Shown here in pieces: positions 1-7,965 of a stretch of DNA of 64,000 nt (positions are counted from its first letter, which is position 1; each line of letters begins with the position of its first letter). The notes under the pieces were generated by a model, which ran no database searches, had not been told where the DNA came from, and saw only the letters and a list, made by a program, of their open reading frames with translations. The position numbers were made by a program, and so were the translations under genes. Source of the DNA: Pseudorhodoplanes sinuspersici (GTDB lineage Bacteria > Pseudomonadota > Alphaproteobacteria > Rhizobiales > Xanthobacteraceae); contig NZ_CP021112.1 of assembly GCF_002119765.1 (NCBI RefSeq), positions 2,660,501-2,724,500 on the forward strand. Reading direction: 5' to 3'.

Positions 1-297
1 CTCCTCGTGCAAGTGGAAGGCACGCCGCTGGCCAGCGCAGCAAGTGAAAAAAGTGCGGCGCTCGATCCAATCGAATTCGTGCGCACGATTGCCGTCGCAC
101 GCATCACCATGCCGCGGTCGATGGTGCGTCTGTCCGCTGGCCGCGAGGATATGACCGACGAAATGCAGACGCTGTGTTTTCTCGCCGGCGCCAATTCAAT
201 CTTCTACGGGCCGAAGCTTTTGACCACGCCCAATCCCGCCGCCGATCGCGACAGGCAATTGATGGATCGTCTCGGCCTGCGCGCGATGCAGGTGTGA
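1..297 (+). CDS. bioB: Biotin synthase, C-terminal part (5' end outside window)
   Basis: This is the C-terminal ~98 residues of BioB, the radical-SAM enzyme that inserts sulfur into dethiobiotin. The frame is open from base 1, so the gene starts upstream of the window. Recognisable family stretches are VEGTPL, the [16 protein letters not shown] segment (its Arg lies by the [2Fe-2S] cluster in the family) and AGANSIFYG near the end. The radical-SAM CxxxCxxC motif lies in the missing part. BioA follows on the same strand, 111 bases after the stop, so this is the first part of a biotin locus. Confidence 0.95.
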   Translation, partial: LLVQVEGTPLASAASEKSAALDPIEFVRTIAVARITMPRSMVRLSAGREDMTDEMQTLCFLAGANSIFYGPKLLTTPNPAADRDRQLMDRLGLRAMQV

Positions 298-324
298 GAT
301 AACGACGATCAGAGCCGCCATCTT

Positions 325-490
325 TACCCTCCCCCTTGTGGGGAGGGTCGATCGACTGAGCATAGCGAAGGAGATCGGGGTGGGGGTGGTTGCAATTGGA
401 TCGCAGAGATGCCGGGGCCCAAAACCGCTACCCCCACCCCGCCTGCTTCGCTTCACTCAGCGGGCGACCCTCTCCACAAGGGGGAGGGTA
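325..490. repeat. 166-bp intergenic inverted-repeat element reaching into bioA
   Basis: The ends are long inverted repeats: 325-350 (CCCTCCCCC...GGGGAGGGTCG) pairs with 465-490 (CGACCCTCTCC...GGGGGAGGGTA). A second inner pair is GGGGTGGGGGTGG at 377-389 against CCCCCACCCCG near 431-441. The design matches the short non-coding repeats scattered through Bradyrhizobium-type genomes. The right arm lies inside the bioA reading frame. A similar element is at 46741-46870. Confidence 0.75.
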
Positions 491-1743
491 AGGACTGGTA
501 CCCCTCCGGCCTCGAGCACATCTGGCTGCCCTATGCACAGATGAAGACGGCGCCATTGCCGCTGCCGGTGGTGCGCACCGAAGGCACGCGCATCTATCTC
601 GCCGACGGCCGTGAACTGATCGACGGCATCGCGTCGTGGTGGACGGCGTGCCATGGCTACAATCATCCCCACATCCGGCAGGCTGTTCAGAAGCAACTTG
701 AGGTGATGCCGCATGTGATGTTCGGCGGGCTCGTGCATGAGCAGGCGCTGACGCTGGCAAGTCGTCTCGCGGCGATGCTGCCCGGCGATCTCGATCGCGT
801 TTTCTTCACCGATTCCGGATCGGTCGCGGTGGAAGTCGCGATGAAGATGGCGATCCAGTACTGGCTCAATGCCGGGCAGGGCAAGCGCGAAACCTTCGTC
901 TATTTCCGCGGCGGCTATCACGGCGACACGCTGGCGACAATGGCGATTTCGGATGAAACCGGAATGCATCAGGCTTTTGCTGGTTTGCTGCATCGTCATC
1001 TCGTTGCGGATCTGCCGGAGGACGAAGAGAGCGAAGCCGCGCTTGTGACGCTACTGGAGCGTCACGCCGACACGATAGCGGGCATCATTGTCGAACCTCT
1101 GATCCAGGGCGCGGGCGGCATGCGTTTCCATGATCCGTCCGTGCTTACGCGGCTGCGCCGCTTGGCCGATCACTTCGATCTCCTTCTGATCTTCGATGAG
1201 ATCTTCACCGGCTTTGCTCGTACCGGAACGATGTTCGCCTGCGAAAGCGCGGACGTGGTGCCGGACATTATCACGCTGTCGAAAGCGCTCACCGGCGGCA
1301 CCTTGCCGCTCGCGGCGACAGTGGCGCGTAAGAAGGTGTTCAATGCCTTCTGGTCGGATGATCCGATGCACGCCTTGATGCATGGCCCGACCTATATGGC
1401 CAATGCGCTCGGCTGCGCCGCCGCCAATGCCTCGCTGGACTTGTTCGAGGATGGCGGACGGTTGAAGCAGGTCGCTTGTATCGAATCGTCACTCAAACAG
1501 GGGCTGGCAACCTGCCGCGACCTGCCAGGCGTGGTCGATGTGCGTGTGCGTGGCGCCGTCGGCGTCGTCGAGCTGGAGCACATCGAAGACTTGAATGGTT
1601 TGCGAAGTGCTTTTGTCGAGAAGGGGACATTTATCCGGCCGGTCGGCTCGGTGATCTATCTCGCGCCGGCTCTGACGATCGGCCAGGACGACATTGTCAG
1701 GTTAACGCAGGCTATCGCAGATGTTCTGCGCGAGCGGCGCTAG
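409..1743 (+). CDS. bioA: Adenosylmethionine-8-amino-7-oxononanoate aminotransferase
   Basis: BioA converts KAPA to DAPA with S-adenosylmethionine as amino donor, using PLP. The body is a full class-III aminotransferase: HIWLPYAQMKT at the N-terminus, WWTACHGYNHP, FFTDSGSVAVEVAMKM, GGYHGDT, IFDEIFTGFARTG, and the PLP lysine in TLSKALTGG (about K292 counted from base 409). The start is a problem. The only in-frame starts are ATG 409, which lies inside an inverted-repeat element so that residues 1-27 are repeat-encoded, and ATG 541, which would delete the conserved HIWLPY. I keep 409. The gene ends tail-to-tail with bioD, sharing CTAG. Confidence 0.93.
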   Translation: MPGPKTATPTPPASLHSAGDPLHKGEGKDWYPSGLEHIWLPYAQMKTAPLPLPVVRTEGTRIYLADGRELIDGIASWWTACHGYNHPHIRQAVQKQLEVMPHVMFGGLVHEQALTLASRLAAMLPGDLDRVFFTDSGSVAVEVAMKMAIQYWLNAGQGKRETFVYFRGGYHGDTLATMAISDETGMHQAFAGLLHRHLVADLPEDEESEAALVTLLERHADTIAGIIVEPLIQGAGGMRFHDPSVLTRLRRLADHFDLLLIFDEIFTGFARTGTMFACESADVVPDIITLSKALTGGTLPLAATVARKKVFNAFWSDDPMHALMHGPTYMANALGCAAANASLDLFEDGGRLKQVACIESSLKQGLATCRDLPGVVDVRVRGAVGVVELEHIEDLNGLRSAFVEKGTFIRPVGSVIYLAPALTIGQDDIVRLTQAIADVLRERR

Positions 1744-2423
1744 AGCAACCCGGCACTCTTCGCGATCTGTTCGAAGGCCGGATGATCCGCGCCAACCTCA
1801 AGCCGTGGCAGCGCAATCACCTCGATGGCCGGCAGGAATCGCGAAATCGTGGCGACAGTTTCGTAAAGCGGCACATGACTGCCGGCCGTTTCAGAAACGA
1901 CGATCGTTGTGAGGTCGCAATCCTCGCCATCCAAGGCACCGGCCGCCGTCAGTGTATGACTGATGCTGCCGAGATAACTGCCGACGACCATAATCGTCGG
2001 CATGCCAAGCTCGGCAATCCAGTCGAGCACCGTATGCGATTGATCGAGTGGCACCATCACGCCGCCAACGCCTTCGATCAGCAGCGCGCCTTCGGTTTCC
2101 TCGATCGTCGTTTCGCAGAAGGATAGCAATTGTTCGAAGTCGATCTCCTTGGCTTCGTGCCGTGCCGCCATGTCCGGCGACAGTGGCGCCGAGAAGCGCC
2201 ATGGCGAGATGTCTTCGATTTCTTCGTCGGTCAGTGGCAGGCCGAGTGCGCGTAGCAGCACGCCGCTGTCGCTATCACCGGCATGGGCCGGATCGAAGCC
2301 GCTGACAATCGGCTTCAATGCGTCGACATCTTTCTTTCGGTTGCGCAGGCAGCGGATCAGACCTGAAGTGACGAATGTCTTGCCGATATCGGTGCCTGTG
2401 GCGGTAACGAAGATCGCGGTCAT
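1740..2423 (-). CDS. bioD: ATP-dependent dethiobiotin synthetase
   Basis: A 227-residue protein of normal BioD length. It closes the ureido ring of dethiobiotin from DAPA, CO2 and ATP. The P-loop is GTDIGKT (residues 10-16, K15), followed by the substrate-side KPIVSG and the conserved IEGVGGVMVPL. Its start overlaps the bioF stop as ATGA (2420-2423), so the two are translationally coupled in the order bioF-bioD. Its 3' end overlaps the 3' end of bioA by four bases on the opposite strand. Confidence 0.96.
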   Translation of the reverse strand: MTAIFVTATGTDIGKTFVTSGLIRCLRNRKKDVDALKPIVSGFDPAHAGDSDSGVLLRALGLPLTDEEIEDISPWRFSAPLSPDMAARHEAKEIDFEQLLSFCETTIEETEGALLIEGVGGVMVPLDQSHTVLDWIAELGMPTIMVVGSYLGSISHTLTAAGALDGEDCDLTTIVVSETAGSHVPLYETVATISRFLPAIEVIALPRLEVGADHPAFEQIAKSAGLL

Positions 2424-3577
2424 GCATGGCCACCGATGCGAGTGCGGACGATATCGGCAAGCCGGGCGATATCCTCGTCCGGCTGTGCTGCATTGAACGT
2501 AATACGCAGCCGTGCAGTTCCATCCGGAACGGTTGGCGGGCGAATGGCGACGACCAGAAAGCCCTCGTCTTCCAGCATCTGAGCCGCTTTCAGCGCCGCA
2601 TCCGCAGCACCGACTTTGACGGGTACGATGGGGCTTTCGGCAAAAGGTAAATTGGCGGAGCGTGTGAAGTCACGTGCTTTCCGCAAGGGAAGAGCAGCAT
2701 AGTCTGGATCGGCCTCGATAATATCGAGTGCAGCGATCGCTGCTGCAATGACTGCAGGCGGAAGGCCGGTCGAATAGATCAGCGTGCGCGCGCGGTTATG
2801 CATCAGGTCGATCACATCGCGCGAGCCGCAGAGATAACCGCCATAGCTCCCGATCGCTTTCGACAAGGTGCCCATCTGCAGGGGAATAATCGCCGGAGGT
2901 GAACTGACGAAGGCCGAGCCGCGGCCTTGCCCGACGACGCCGATGCCGTGAGCGTCGTCGCTCATCAGCCATGCATCGTATTGTTCTGCGAGCTGTGACA
3001 ATTGCAGCAATGGCGCGAGATCGCCGTCCATCGAGAATACGCCTTCGGTCACAATCAAGGCGTGCCGGTGGGTTCCCCGTTCGCTGTCCAGCAGCGATTG
3101 CGCGTGCGCAACATCATTGTGCCGGAAGACGTGAACGTCCGCGCCGCTGAGCCGTGCGCCGGCAGTCATCGAGGCATGCGCCAGTTCATCGAGGAGGAGG
3201 AGATCGCCGCGTCCGGCAAGCGCCGGGATGATGCCGGTATTGGCGAGATAGCCGGAGCCGAAGACGCAGGCGGCTTCCGCACCCTTGAGATGCGCCAGCC
3301 GCTGTTCGAGCTGGGTATAAAGCGGATGACTGCCGGTCACGAGCCGCGATGCGCCGGCCCCCGCTCCGTACTTTTCCGCTGCGTTCGCAGCGGCCTGTTT
3401 CACCGCAGGATGCTGGCTGAGATTGAGGTAATCGTTGCTGCAAAAGGACAGCAGCGTACGGCCGTTGCGGACGACGTGGACGCCGTCGCCCGGTCCTGTT
3501 TCCACGATGGACCGGCGCAGGTTCTGTCCGGCGCGCTCGGTCAGCTTCTCGCGCGCGAATTGGTCAAGGGAAAGCAT
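2420..3577 (-). CDS. bioF: 8-amino-7-oxononanoate synthase
   Basis: BioF condenses pimeloyl-ACP/CoA with alanine to KAPA (PLP enzyme, alpha-oxoamine synthase family). It shows FCSNDYLNLS, GAGASRLVTG, the TEGVFSMDGD and SDDAHGIGVVG stretches, and the PLP lysine in TLSKAIGSYGGY. I chose ATG 3577 (385 aa, MLSLDQFAREKL), which gives the usual family length. The frame is open back to a TTG at 3670 that overlaps the DUF190 stop (TTGA), giving a 31-residue extension with no family resemblance. Neither start has a strong ribosome-binding site. It lies in the crcB-DUF190-bioF-bioD minus-strand run. Confidence 0.94.
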   Translation of the reverse strand: MLSLDQFAREKLTERAGQNLRRSIVETGPGDGVHVVRNGRTLLSFCSNDYLNLSQHPAVKQAAANAAEKYGAGAGASRLVTGSHPLYTQLEQRLAHLKGAEAACVFGSGYLANTGIIPALAGRGDLLLLDELAHASMTAGARLSGADVHVFRHNDVAHAQSLLDSERGTHRHALIVTEGVFSMDGDLAPLLQLSQLAEQYDAWLMSDDAHGIGVVGQGRGSAFVSSPPAIIPLQMGTLSKAIGSYGGYLCGSRDVIDLMHNRARTLIYSTGLPPAVIAAAIAALDIIEADPDYAALPLRKARDFTRSANLPFAESPIVPVKVGAADAALKAAQMLEDEGFLVVAIRPPTVPDGTARLRITFNAAQPDEDIARLADIVRTRIGGHA

Positions 3578-3666
3578 AGCGGACGGACCATGACGGCAGC
3601 GCCGGTTGGACGCAACCGCAAAGTCCGAGGTTGGGCTTTCGTCCAGGTTGGCGGGAACCCGCACAG

Positions 3667-4014
3667 TCAAGATTGCTCAGGAGAAGGAGCGCCATACTGA
3701 AGAACTTGCACTTTCTCCAGGGTCACAAGTCCGCTCGCCATCATGCCATTGAGAGTTTGCAGGAAGCCGTCGATTTTCTCTTGGGTATCGACGATCTCGA
3801 TCACAAGAGGCAGATCCTGGGACAAGCGCAGAATTTTTGTCGTGTGCAGATGGCTGGAATGACCGTATCCCATAGGCCCGCGCAACACGGTGGCGCCGGC
3901 CAGTTGCAGCTCCCGCGCTTTCAACACGATCGCTTCATAGAGCGGCTTTTGCTCAAACTTGTCGTCTTCGCCGATGAAAATCCGAAGCAGAACAGCGTCG
4001 CGTGGAATCTGCAT
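3667..4014 (-). CDS. DUF190 protein (PII-like fold), CrcB partner
   Basis: A 115-residue DUF190 protein: LLRIFIGEDDKFEQKPLYEAIV at the N-terminus, then GATVLRGPMGYG and DLPLVIEIVD. Families of this type are ferredoxin-like/PII-like small proteins that are repeatedly found next to CrcB. The biochemical role is not established. It starts nine bases after the crcB stop, so the two are almost certainly co-transcribed and co-translated. By position it is under the fluoride riboswitch at 4530-4603. Confidence 0.9.
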   Translation of the reverse strand: MQIPRDAVLLRIFIGEDDKFEQKPLYEAIVLKARELQLAGATVLRGPMGYGHSSHLHTTKILRLSQDLPLVIEIVDTQEKIDGFLQTLNGMMASGLVTLEKVQVLQYGAPSPEQS

Positions 4015-4023
4015 GGGCTGTAC

Positions 4024-4416
4024 CTATTTCATCGTGTTGATCGCAAGGGCGAGGATATGTCCCAGCCATACCGCGATCAAACACAGGACAACGGAGAAGA
4101 TGATATTGGCGCCGGCATGGGCCCATTCTCCATCATTCATGAGGTTCAGCGTTTGAATGCTGAACGACGAGAATGTCGTGAAGCCTCCGCAAAACCCGGC
4201 CATGATGCCGAGCCGCGCCGTGGAGCCAATGAAGACCCGTCCGTCGGGGGCGGTGAGGGTGGCGACAAATCCGATAATGAATGAACCGACGACGTTGACG
4301 ATCAGTGTGCCCCAAGGAAATGTCTCGCCGATCAATCGTGCGGCGATGCCTGAGCACCAGTAGCGTGCGACACCTCCGATTGCGCTACCGACTGCGATCC
4401 AAAGATAAGTGGCCAT
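4024..4416 (-). CDS. crcB: Fluoride channel CrcB/Fluc
   Basis: A 130-residue four-helix membrane protein that exports fluoride as a dual-topology dimer. It shows the family's GGVARYW near residue 14, the pore Asn in WGTLIVNVVGSF (N41) and the phenylalanine-box segment GGFTTFSSF (77-85). The start ATG 4416 is preceded by GGGAGGAT on the minus strand. The leader carries a promoter, a fluoride riboswitch and an intrinsic terminator, which independently supports the function. Confidence 0.97.
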   Translation of the reverse strand: MATYLWIAVGSAIGGVARYWCSGIAARLIGETFPWGTLIVNVVGSFIIGFVATLTAPDGRVFIGSTARLGIMAGFCGGFTTFSSFSIQTLNLMNDGEWAHAGANIIFSVVLCLIAVWLGHILALAINTMK

Positions 4417-4497
4417 TCTGTTATCTGATCCTCCCGGCCGCCACAGTCTCCGTCATATCCGCCCCTCGATGTTCCGGGTCAATCGTGGCCAGCCACG

Positions 4498-4520
4498 AAA
4501 AAACCCGCCTTGCGGCGGGT
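4498..4520 (-). terminator. Intrinsic terminator of the fluoride riboswitch
   Basis: On the minus strand, ACCCGCC (4520-4514), a short loop GCAA, then GGCGGGT and a run of six T (4503-4498). It lies ten bases after the alternative hairpin of the riboswitch and about 80 bases before the crcB start, the expected place for a transcription-attenuating expression platform. Confidence 0.85.
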
Positions 4521-4529
4521 CACATCACA

Positions 4530-4603
4530 GACTCCTACCGCGCCGACAACGCGATAGGAGTCATCAGCCTCTGCGGCAGTTTCGGGGGACTCCATCCCCA
4601 TCA
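4530..4603 (-). promoter_or_regulatory. Fluoride riboswitch (crcB motif) with competing hairpin
   Basis: Read on the minus strand, the leader has GGGGATGGAGTCCCCCG, then AAACTGCC, then GGCTGATGACTCCTATCG. This lines up with the known fluoride aptamer: P1 is GGAGT/ACTCC, with the conserved GATGG, AACTGCC and GGCTGATG blocks in order. The strand GACTCCTATCG (4562-4552) can instead pair perfectly with CGGTAGGAGTC (4540-4530), which would break P1. This is a direct reading of a fluoride-dependent switch, followed by the terminator at 4498-4520. Confidence 0.93.
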
Positions 4604-4611
4604 TCGATGGA

Positions 4612-4639
4612 AGGATAGTCAGTCATTTCGACCCGTCAA
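4612..4639 (-). promoter_or_regulatory. Sigma-70-type promoter of the crcB leader
   Basis: On the minus strand, TTGACG (4639-4634) and TATCCT (4617-4612) are separated by 16 bases. A start 6-8 bases downstream would fall at about 4605, just before the riboswitch aptamer begins. The fit of spacing and position is good, but the start site is inferred. Confidence 0.6.
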
Positions 4640-4680
4640 TAGCGGGCGCCGCACCATAGAAGCGCGGCGATTGGAGCCAA

Positions 4681-4726
4681 AGGCTGCGGCTATATTCGAT
4701 TGGGAAGCAAGCGCAGCCTCTTTTTT
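4681..4726 (+). other. Hairpin followed by T6 in the 4640-4944 gap
   Basis: AGGCTGCG (4681-4688) pairs with CGCAGCCT (4712-4719), followed by C and six T on the plus strand. This resembles an intrinsic terminator, but no plus-strand gene ends before it: the genes to the left are all on the minus strand. It could end a small plus-strand RNA or be chance. The rest of 4640-4944 shows nothing else I can name. Confidence 0.35.
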
Positions 4727-4944
4727 GGGCGCATTTTTCCGAATTGTATGCAGCGGACGGCGCTTGTCGCAAGAACGTCGTGTTCCTAGCCAGCAATCAG
4801 CGCTCGCTCTTATAAGCTTGCCAATTCAACATGTTAGCGCAGAGCTTCGTGCGCAGCTCCCTGACTTGAAATGGGGCCGGGTGTCAGCCGCAAGTCTATG
4901 GCCTCGAATTTGCGTAGCTCTCCGTACTGGGATCGGAGGATGCT

Positions 4945-5664
4945 GTGCACGTCAGGATCGAGGCCGAGCCGTATCCGCTTGAGATCGACATCGCCCGATC
5001 GGCGCTTGTCATCATCGACATGCAGCGCGACTTTCTCGAGCCGGGCGGCTTCGGTGCCCTGCTCGGCAACGATGTGTCGCTCCTGGCTGCCGCAATCGAG
5101 CCTATCAGGACCGTGCTGCAGGCCGCGCGTCAGCACGGCATGCTGGTCATCCACACGCGCGAAGGTCACCGGCCCGATCTGTCCGACGCCCCGCCGCTGA
5201 AAGTCGAACGTGGCGATCCGGCAACCCGCATCGGCGCTGTCGGGCCGATGGGCCGCATCCTGGTCAGAGGTGAGCCCGGCCACGACATCATTCCGCAGCT
5301 CTACCCTGTCGCCGGCGAGCCTGTGATCGACAAGCCTGGCAAGGGTGCATTCTACCAAACCGATCTCGAATTGATGCTGCGCAACCGCGGCATCGACACG
5401 CTGTTTGTCTGCGGCGTTACCACCGAAGTCTGCGTCAACACCACGATCCGCGAAGCTAATGATCGTGGCTTCCGCTGTATCGCGCTTTCGGATGGCTGCG
5501 CCTCCTATTTCCCGGAATTCCACGCCGCCGGCCTCGCCATGATCAAGGCGCAGGGCGGCATCTTTGGCTGGGTCTCAGATTCGAAAAAGGCCGTCGCGGC
5601 GATTTCCGCCGAGACGCGCGTTCCGAAAATGCCGTTCGGCATCATCGAAGGGGGAGTGCGATGA
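4945..5664 (+). CDS. Isochorismatase-family cysteine hydrolase (biuret/ureidoacrylate hydrolase-like)
   Basis: A 239-residue cysteine hydrolase. The family's Asp-Lys-Cys triad is visible: D25 in VIIDMQRDF, K130 or K133 in IDKPGKGAF, and C163 in CGVTTEVCVNTTIREANDRG. HTREGHRPDLSD and the RILVRGEPGHDIIP stretch resemble the biuret hydrolase/RutB side of the family, so an amide such as biuret or a ureido compound is the best guess; the substrate is not proven. The GTG start at 4945 has CGGAGGA upstream. The stop overlaps the permease start (ATGA), so hydrolase and NCS2 permease form an operon for uptake and hydrolysis of one nitrogen compound. Confidence 0.85.
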   Translation: MHVRIEAEPYPLEIDIARSALVIIDMQRDFLEPGGFGALLGNDVSLLAAAIEPIRTVLQAARQHGMLVIHTREGHRPDLSDAPPLKVERGDPATRIGAVGPMGRILVRGEPGHDIIPQLYPVAGEPVIDKPGKGAFYQTDLELMLRNRGIDTLFVCGVTTEVCVNTTIREANDRGFRCIALSDGCASYFPEFHAAGLAMIKAQGGIFGWVSDSKKAVAAISAETRVPKMPFGIIEGGVR

Positions 5665-7256
5665 GCGATTTTGCAAAAGCCCGTCCTGCCTTGTGGACGC
5701 CGGGCGACTGGAACGCATTTTTCGGCTTCGGTACCAACATCCTCGTCAACATGCTGGTGCTGACCGGTTTGCTGCGCTTCGTGCTGAAAATGCCGGACTC
5801 GATTGTGTTCGGCCGCATCCTTCCGGCGCTCGGTCTGATGATGTTTCTGTCCACGATGTATTATGCGTGGCTTGCGTACAGGCTCGCCGTGAAAACCGGC
5901 CGCTCAGACATCTGCGCGCTGCCCTCGGGCGTCAGCGTGCCGCACATGTTCGTCGTCACATTCGTGATTATGCTGCCGATCACGCTGAAGACCAACGATC
6001 CGATCAAGGGCTGGGAAGCAGGCCTCGTCTGGGTTTTCTTCCAGAGCTTCATCCTGATGATTGGCGGCTTCATCGCGCCTTACATTCGCAGGATCACCCC
6101 GCGCGCCGCCTTGCTCGGCACGCTGGCCGGCGTCTCCATCACATTCATTTCGATGCGGCCAGCACTGGAAATGTTCATGACGCCGCAGATCGGATTGGTC
6201 TGCTTTGCGATCATTCTGGTGAGCTGGTTCGGCGGCGTCAAATATCCGAAAGGAATTCCGGCCGGACTGATCGCGATTGCCGCAGGCATGCTGATCGCAT
6301 GGGGCTCGAATATTTTTGGTCTCAATATCGGCGGCATGAGTTTTCAGAAGGTCACGGCGGCCTTCTCGCATTTTGGTTTCTCGGTTCCGCTTCCCGCCTT
6401 TGGACACGTCTTCTCCGGCTTTGAATTTCTCGGCATCATCCTTGTGACCGCCATTCCCTTCGGCATCTACGATCTCGTCGAGGCGATGGACAATGTCGAG
6501 AGCGCAGAAGCGGCGGGCGATCATTATCCGACCACGCGCGTGCTGACCGCCGATGGTGTCGTCAGCCTGATCGGTTGCCTGATGGGTAACCCGTTTATCA
6601 ATGCGGTCTATATCGGTCATCCCGGCTGGAAGGCGATGGGCGGCCGGATCGGCTATTCGGCGGCGACCGGACTGATGGTCATTGTCCTGGCCTGGTTCGG
6701 CATCATTTCGTTGATGCTCGCCGTGATTCCGGTGGTCGCGATCTCGCCGATCCTGCTCTACATCGGCATGCTGATCGGGGCGCAGGCCTTCCAGACATCG
6801 CCGTCGCAGCATGCGCCGGCCATCGCGCTGGCGCTGACGCCGCATCTCGCGGCATGGGCCAAGACGCTCATGGACGGCGCCTTAGGCGCTGCCGGGACCA
6901 CAGCGGCCGCCGTCGGACTGGACAAAATGGCGATGCAGGGCGTGCTTTATCACGGTCTGGAAGTGATGGGCGGCGGCGCCATCCTGAGCGGTCTCGTCCT
7001 GGGTGCAATCGGGGTGTTCATCGTCGACCGCGAATTTGCCAAAGCCGCGGCTTTTGCGTTGGCAGGGGCCGTTCTGACGTTCTTCGGCTTCATGCACGGA
7101 GAGGCGGTTGGTATCGGAGGGGGCTTCGGGGTCACGCCTTCGGTGGCATTCGGCTATGCGGTGGTGGCAGCCTTCCTCTACGTTTTGAGCTGGCAGGGCA
7201 TGGCAGCCCCCGAGACGGGGCCCGAGCCGAAGCCGGCCGGGGTCCCTGCCGAATAG
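5661..7256 (+). CDS. NCS2-type (xanthine/uracil-like) permease
   Basis: A 531-residue, very hydrophobic inner-membrane protein with about 12-14 predicted helices. It has the NCS2 layout: ALPSGVSVPHMF near residue 90, GTLAGVSITFISMRP around 155, the substrate-site-like AIPFGIYDLVEAMDNVESAEAAGD around 270, and GNPFINAVYIGHPGWKAMGGRIGYSAATG. The Glu in the EAMDN region is where NCS2 proteins bind purines. It is longer than typical UraA/XanQ proteins (~450). It is coupled by ATGA to the upstream hydrolase, so its substrate is probably that enzyme's substrate. Confidence 0.88.
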   Translation: MSDFAKARPALWTPGDWNAFFGFGTNILVNMLVLTGLLRFVLKMPDSIVFGRILPALGLMMFLSTMYYAWLAYRLAVKTGRSDICALPSGVSVPHMFVVTFVIMLPITLKTNDPIKGWEAGLVWVFFQSFILMIGGFIAPYIRRITPRAALLGTLAGVSITFISMRPALEMFMTPQIGLVCFAIILVSWFGGVKYPKGIPAGLIAIAAGMLIAWGSNIFGLNIGGMSFQKVTAAFSHFGFSVPLPAFGHVFSGFEFLGIILVTAIPFGIYDLVEAMDNVESAEAAGDHYPTTRVLTADGVVSLIGCLMGNPFINAVYIGHPGWKAMGGRIGYSAATGLMVIVLAWFGIISLMLAVIPVVAISPILLYIGMLIGAQAFQTSPSQHAPAIALALTPHLAAWAKTLMDGALGAAGTTAAAVGLDKMAMQGVLYHGLEVMGGGAILSGLVLGAIGVFIVDREFAKAAAFALAGAVLTFFGFMHGEAVGIGGGFGVTPSVAFGYAVVAAFLYVLSWQGMAAPETGPEPKPAGVPAE

Positions 7257-7332
7257 AATTGATCGGACGCCGGGCTGTTCTGACGCCTTGTGGCTTGAAC
7301 CGTTTCGTCTTCGCAGGCATGTGTCCTTGGCC

Positions 7333-7965
7333 ATGTCCGATTCCGATATCTCCTCACTCCTGACCCGCGCCCCGGTTATCCCGGTCCTGACCATCGAGAG
7401 CGCCGATATGGCGGTGCCGCTCGCTCGCGCGCTCTGTGACGGCGGCCTGAACGTCATCGAGGTGACGCTGCGGACCAAATCGGCACTTGCGGCGATCGCC
7501 GACATCGCCGCCGAAGTACCTGAATGTATCGTTGGGGCGGGCACGGTGTTGCGGCATGTGGACGCCGCTTTTGCTATCGATTCCGGTGCAAAATTCCTGG
7601 TCAGTCCTGGAACGGATGCCGTTTTGGCCGAGACCTTCACGGAGATCGAGATCCCCGTCATCCCAGGTTGCGCGACCGTCAGCGAGGCCATGGTGCTGGC
7701 GGATCTTGGCTTCACATTCCTGAAGTTTTTCCCGGCTGAAGCGTCTGGCGGCACCGCCTGGCTGAAGTCGGTAGCTGCGCCGATGCCGCATCTGCACTTC
7801 TGTCCGACCGGCGGCATCGATATGCGCAATGCGCGTGATTATCTTGCGCTGCCGAATGTCGCTGCCGTCGGCGGTTCGTGGGTGACCCCGCAGGATGTCG
7901 TTGCCAAGGGCGATTTTGGCAAAATCACTGCGCTTGCACGTGAGGCATCGGGTCTGCGCGGCTGA
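7333..7965 (+). CDS. eda: 2-dehydro-3-deoxy-phosphogluconate aldolase
   Basis: A 210-residue class-I aldolase that splits KDPG to pyruvate and glyceraldehyde-3-phosphate, the last Entner-Doudoroff step. It shows PVIPVLTIE, the catalytic Glu in VIEVTLRT (E43), GAGTV, SPGTD and the Schiff-base lysine in FLKFFPAEASGG (K131), then the phosphate-binding CPTGGI and VGGSWV. I chose ATG 7333; GTG 7321 is an alternative and the ribosome site is weak. The stop overlaps the next start (TGATG). KDG kinase lies in the same neighbourhood at 9133-10059. Confidence 0.95.
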   Translation: MSDSDISSLLTRAPVIPVLTIESADMAVPLARALCDGGLNVIEVTLRTKSALAAIADIAAEVPECIVGAGTVLRHVDAAFAIDSGAKFLVSPGTDAVLAETFTEIEIPVIPGCATVSEAMVLADLGFTFLKFFPAEASGGTAWLKSVAAPMPHLHFCPTGGIDMRNARDYLALPNVAAVGGSWVTPQDVVAKGDFGKITALAREASGLRG

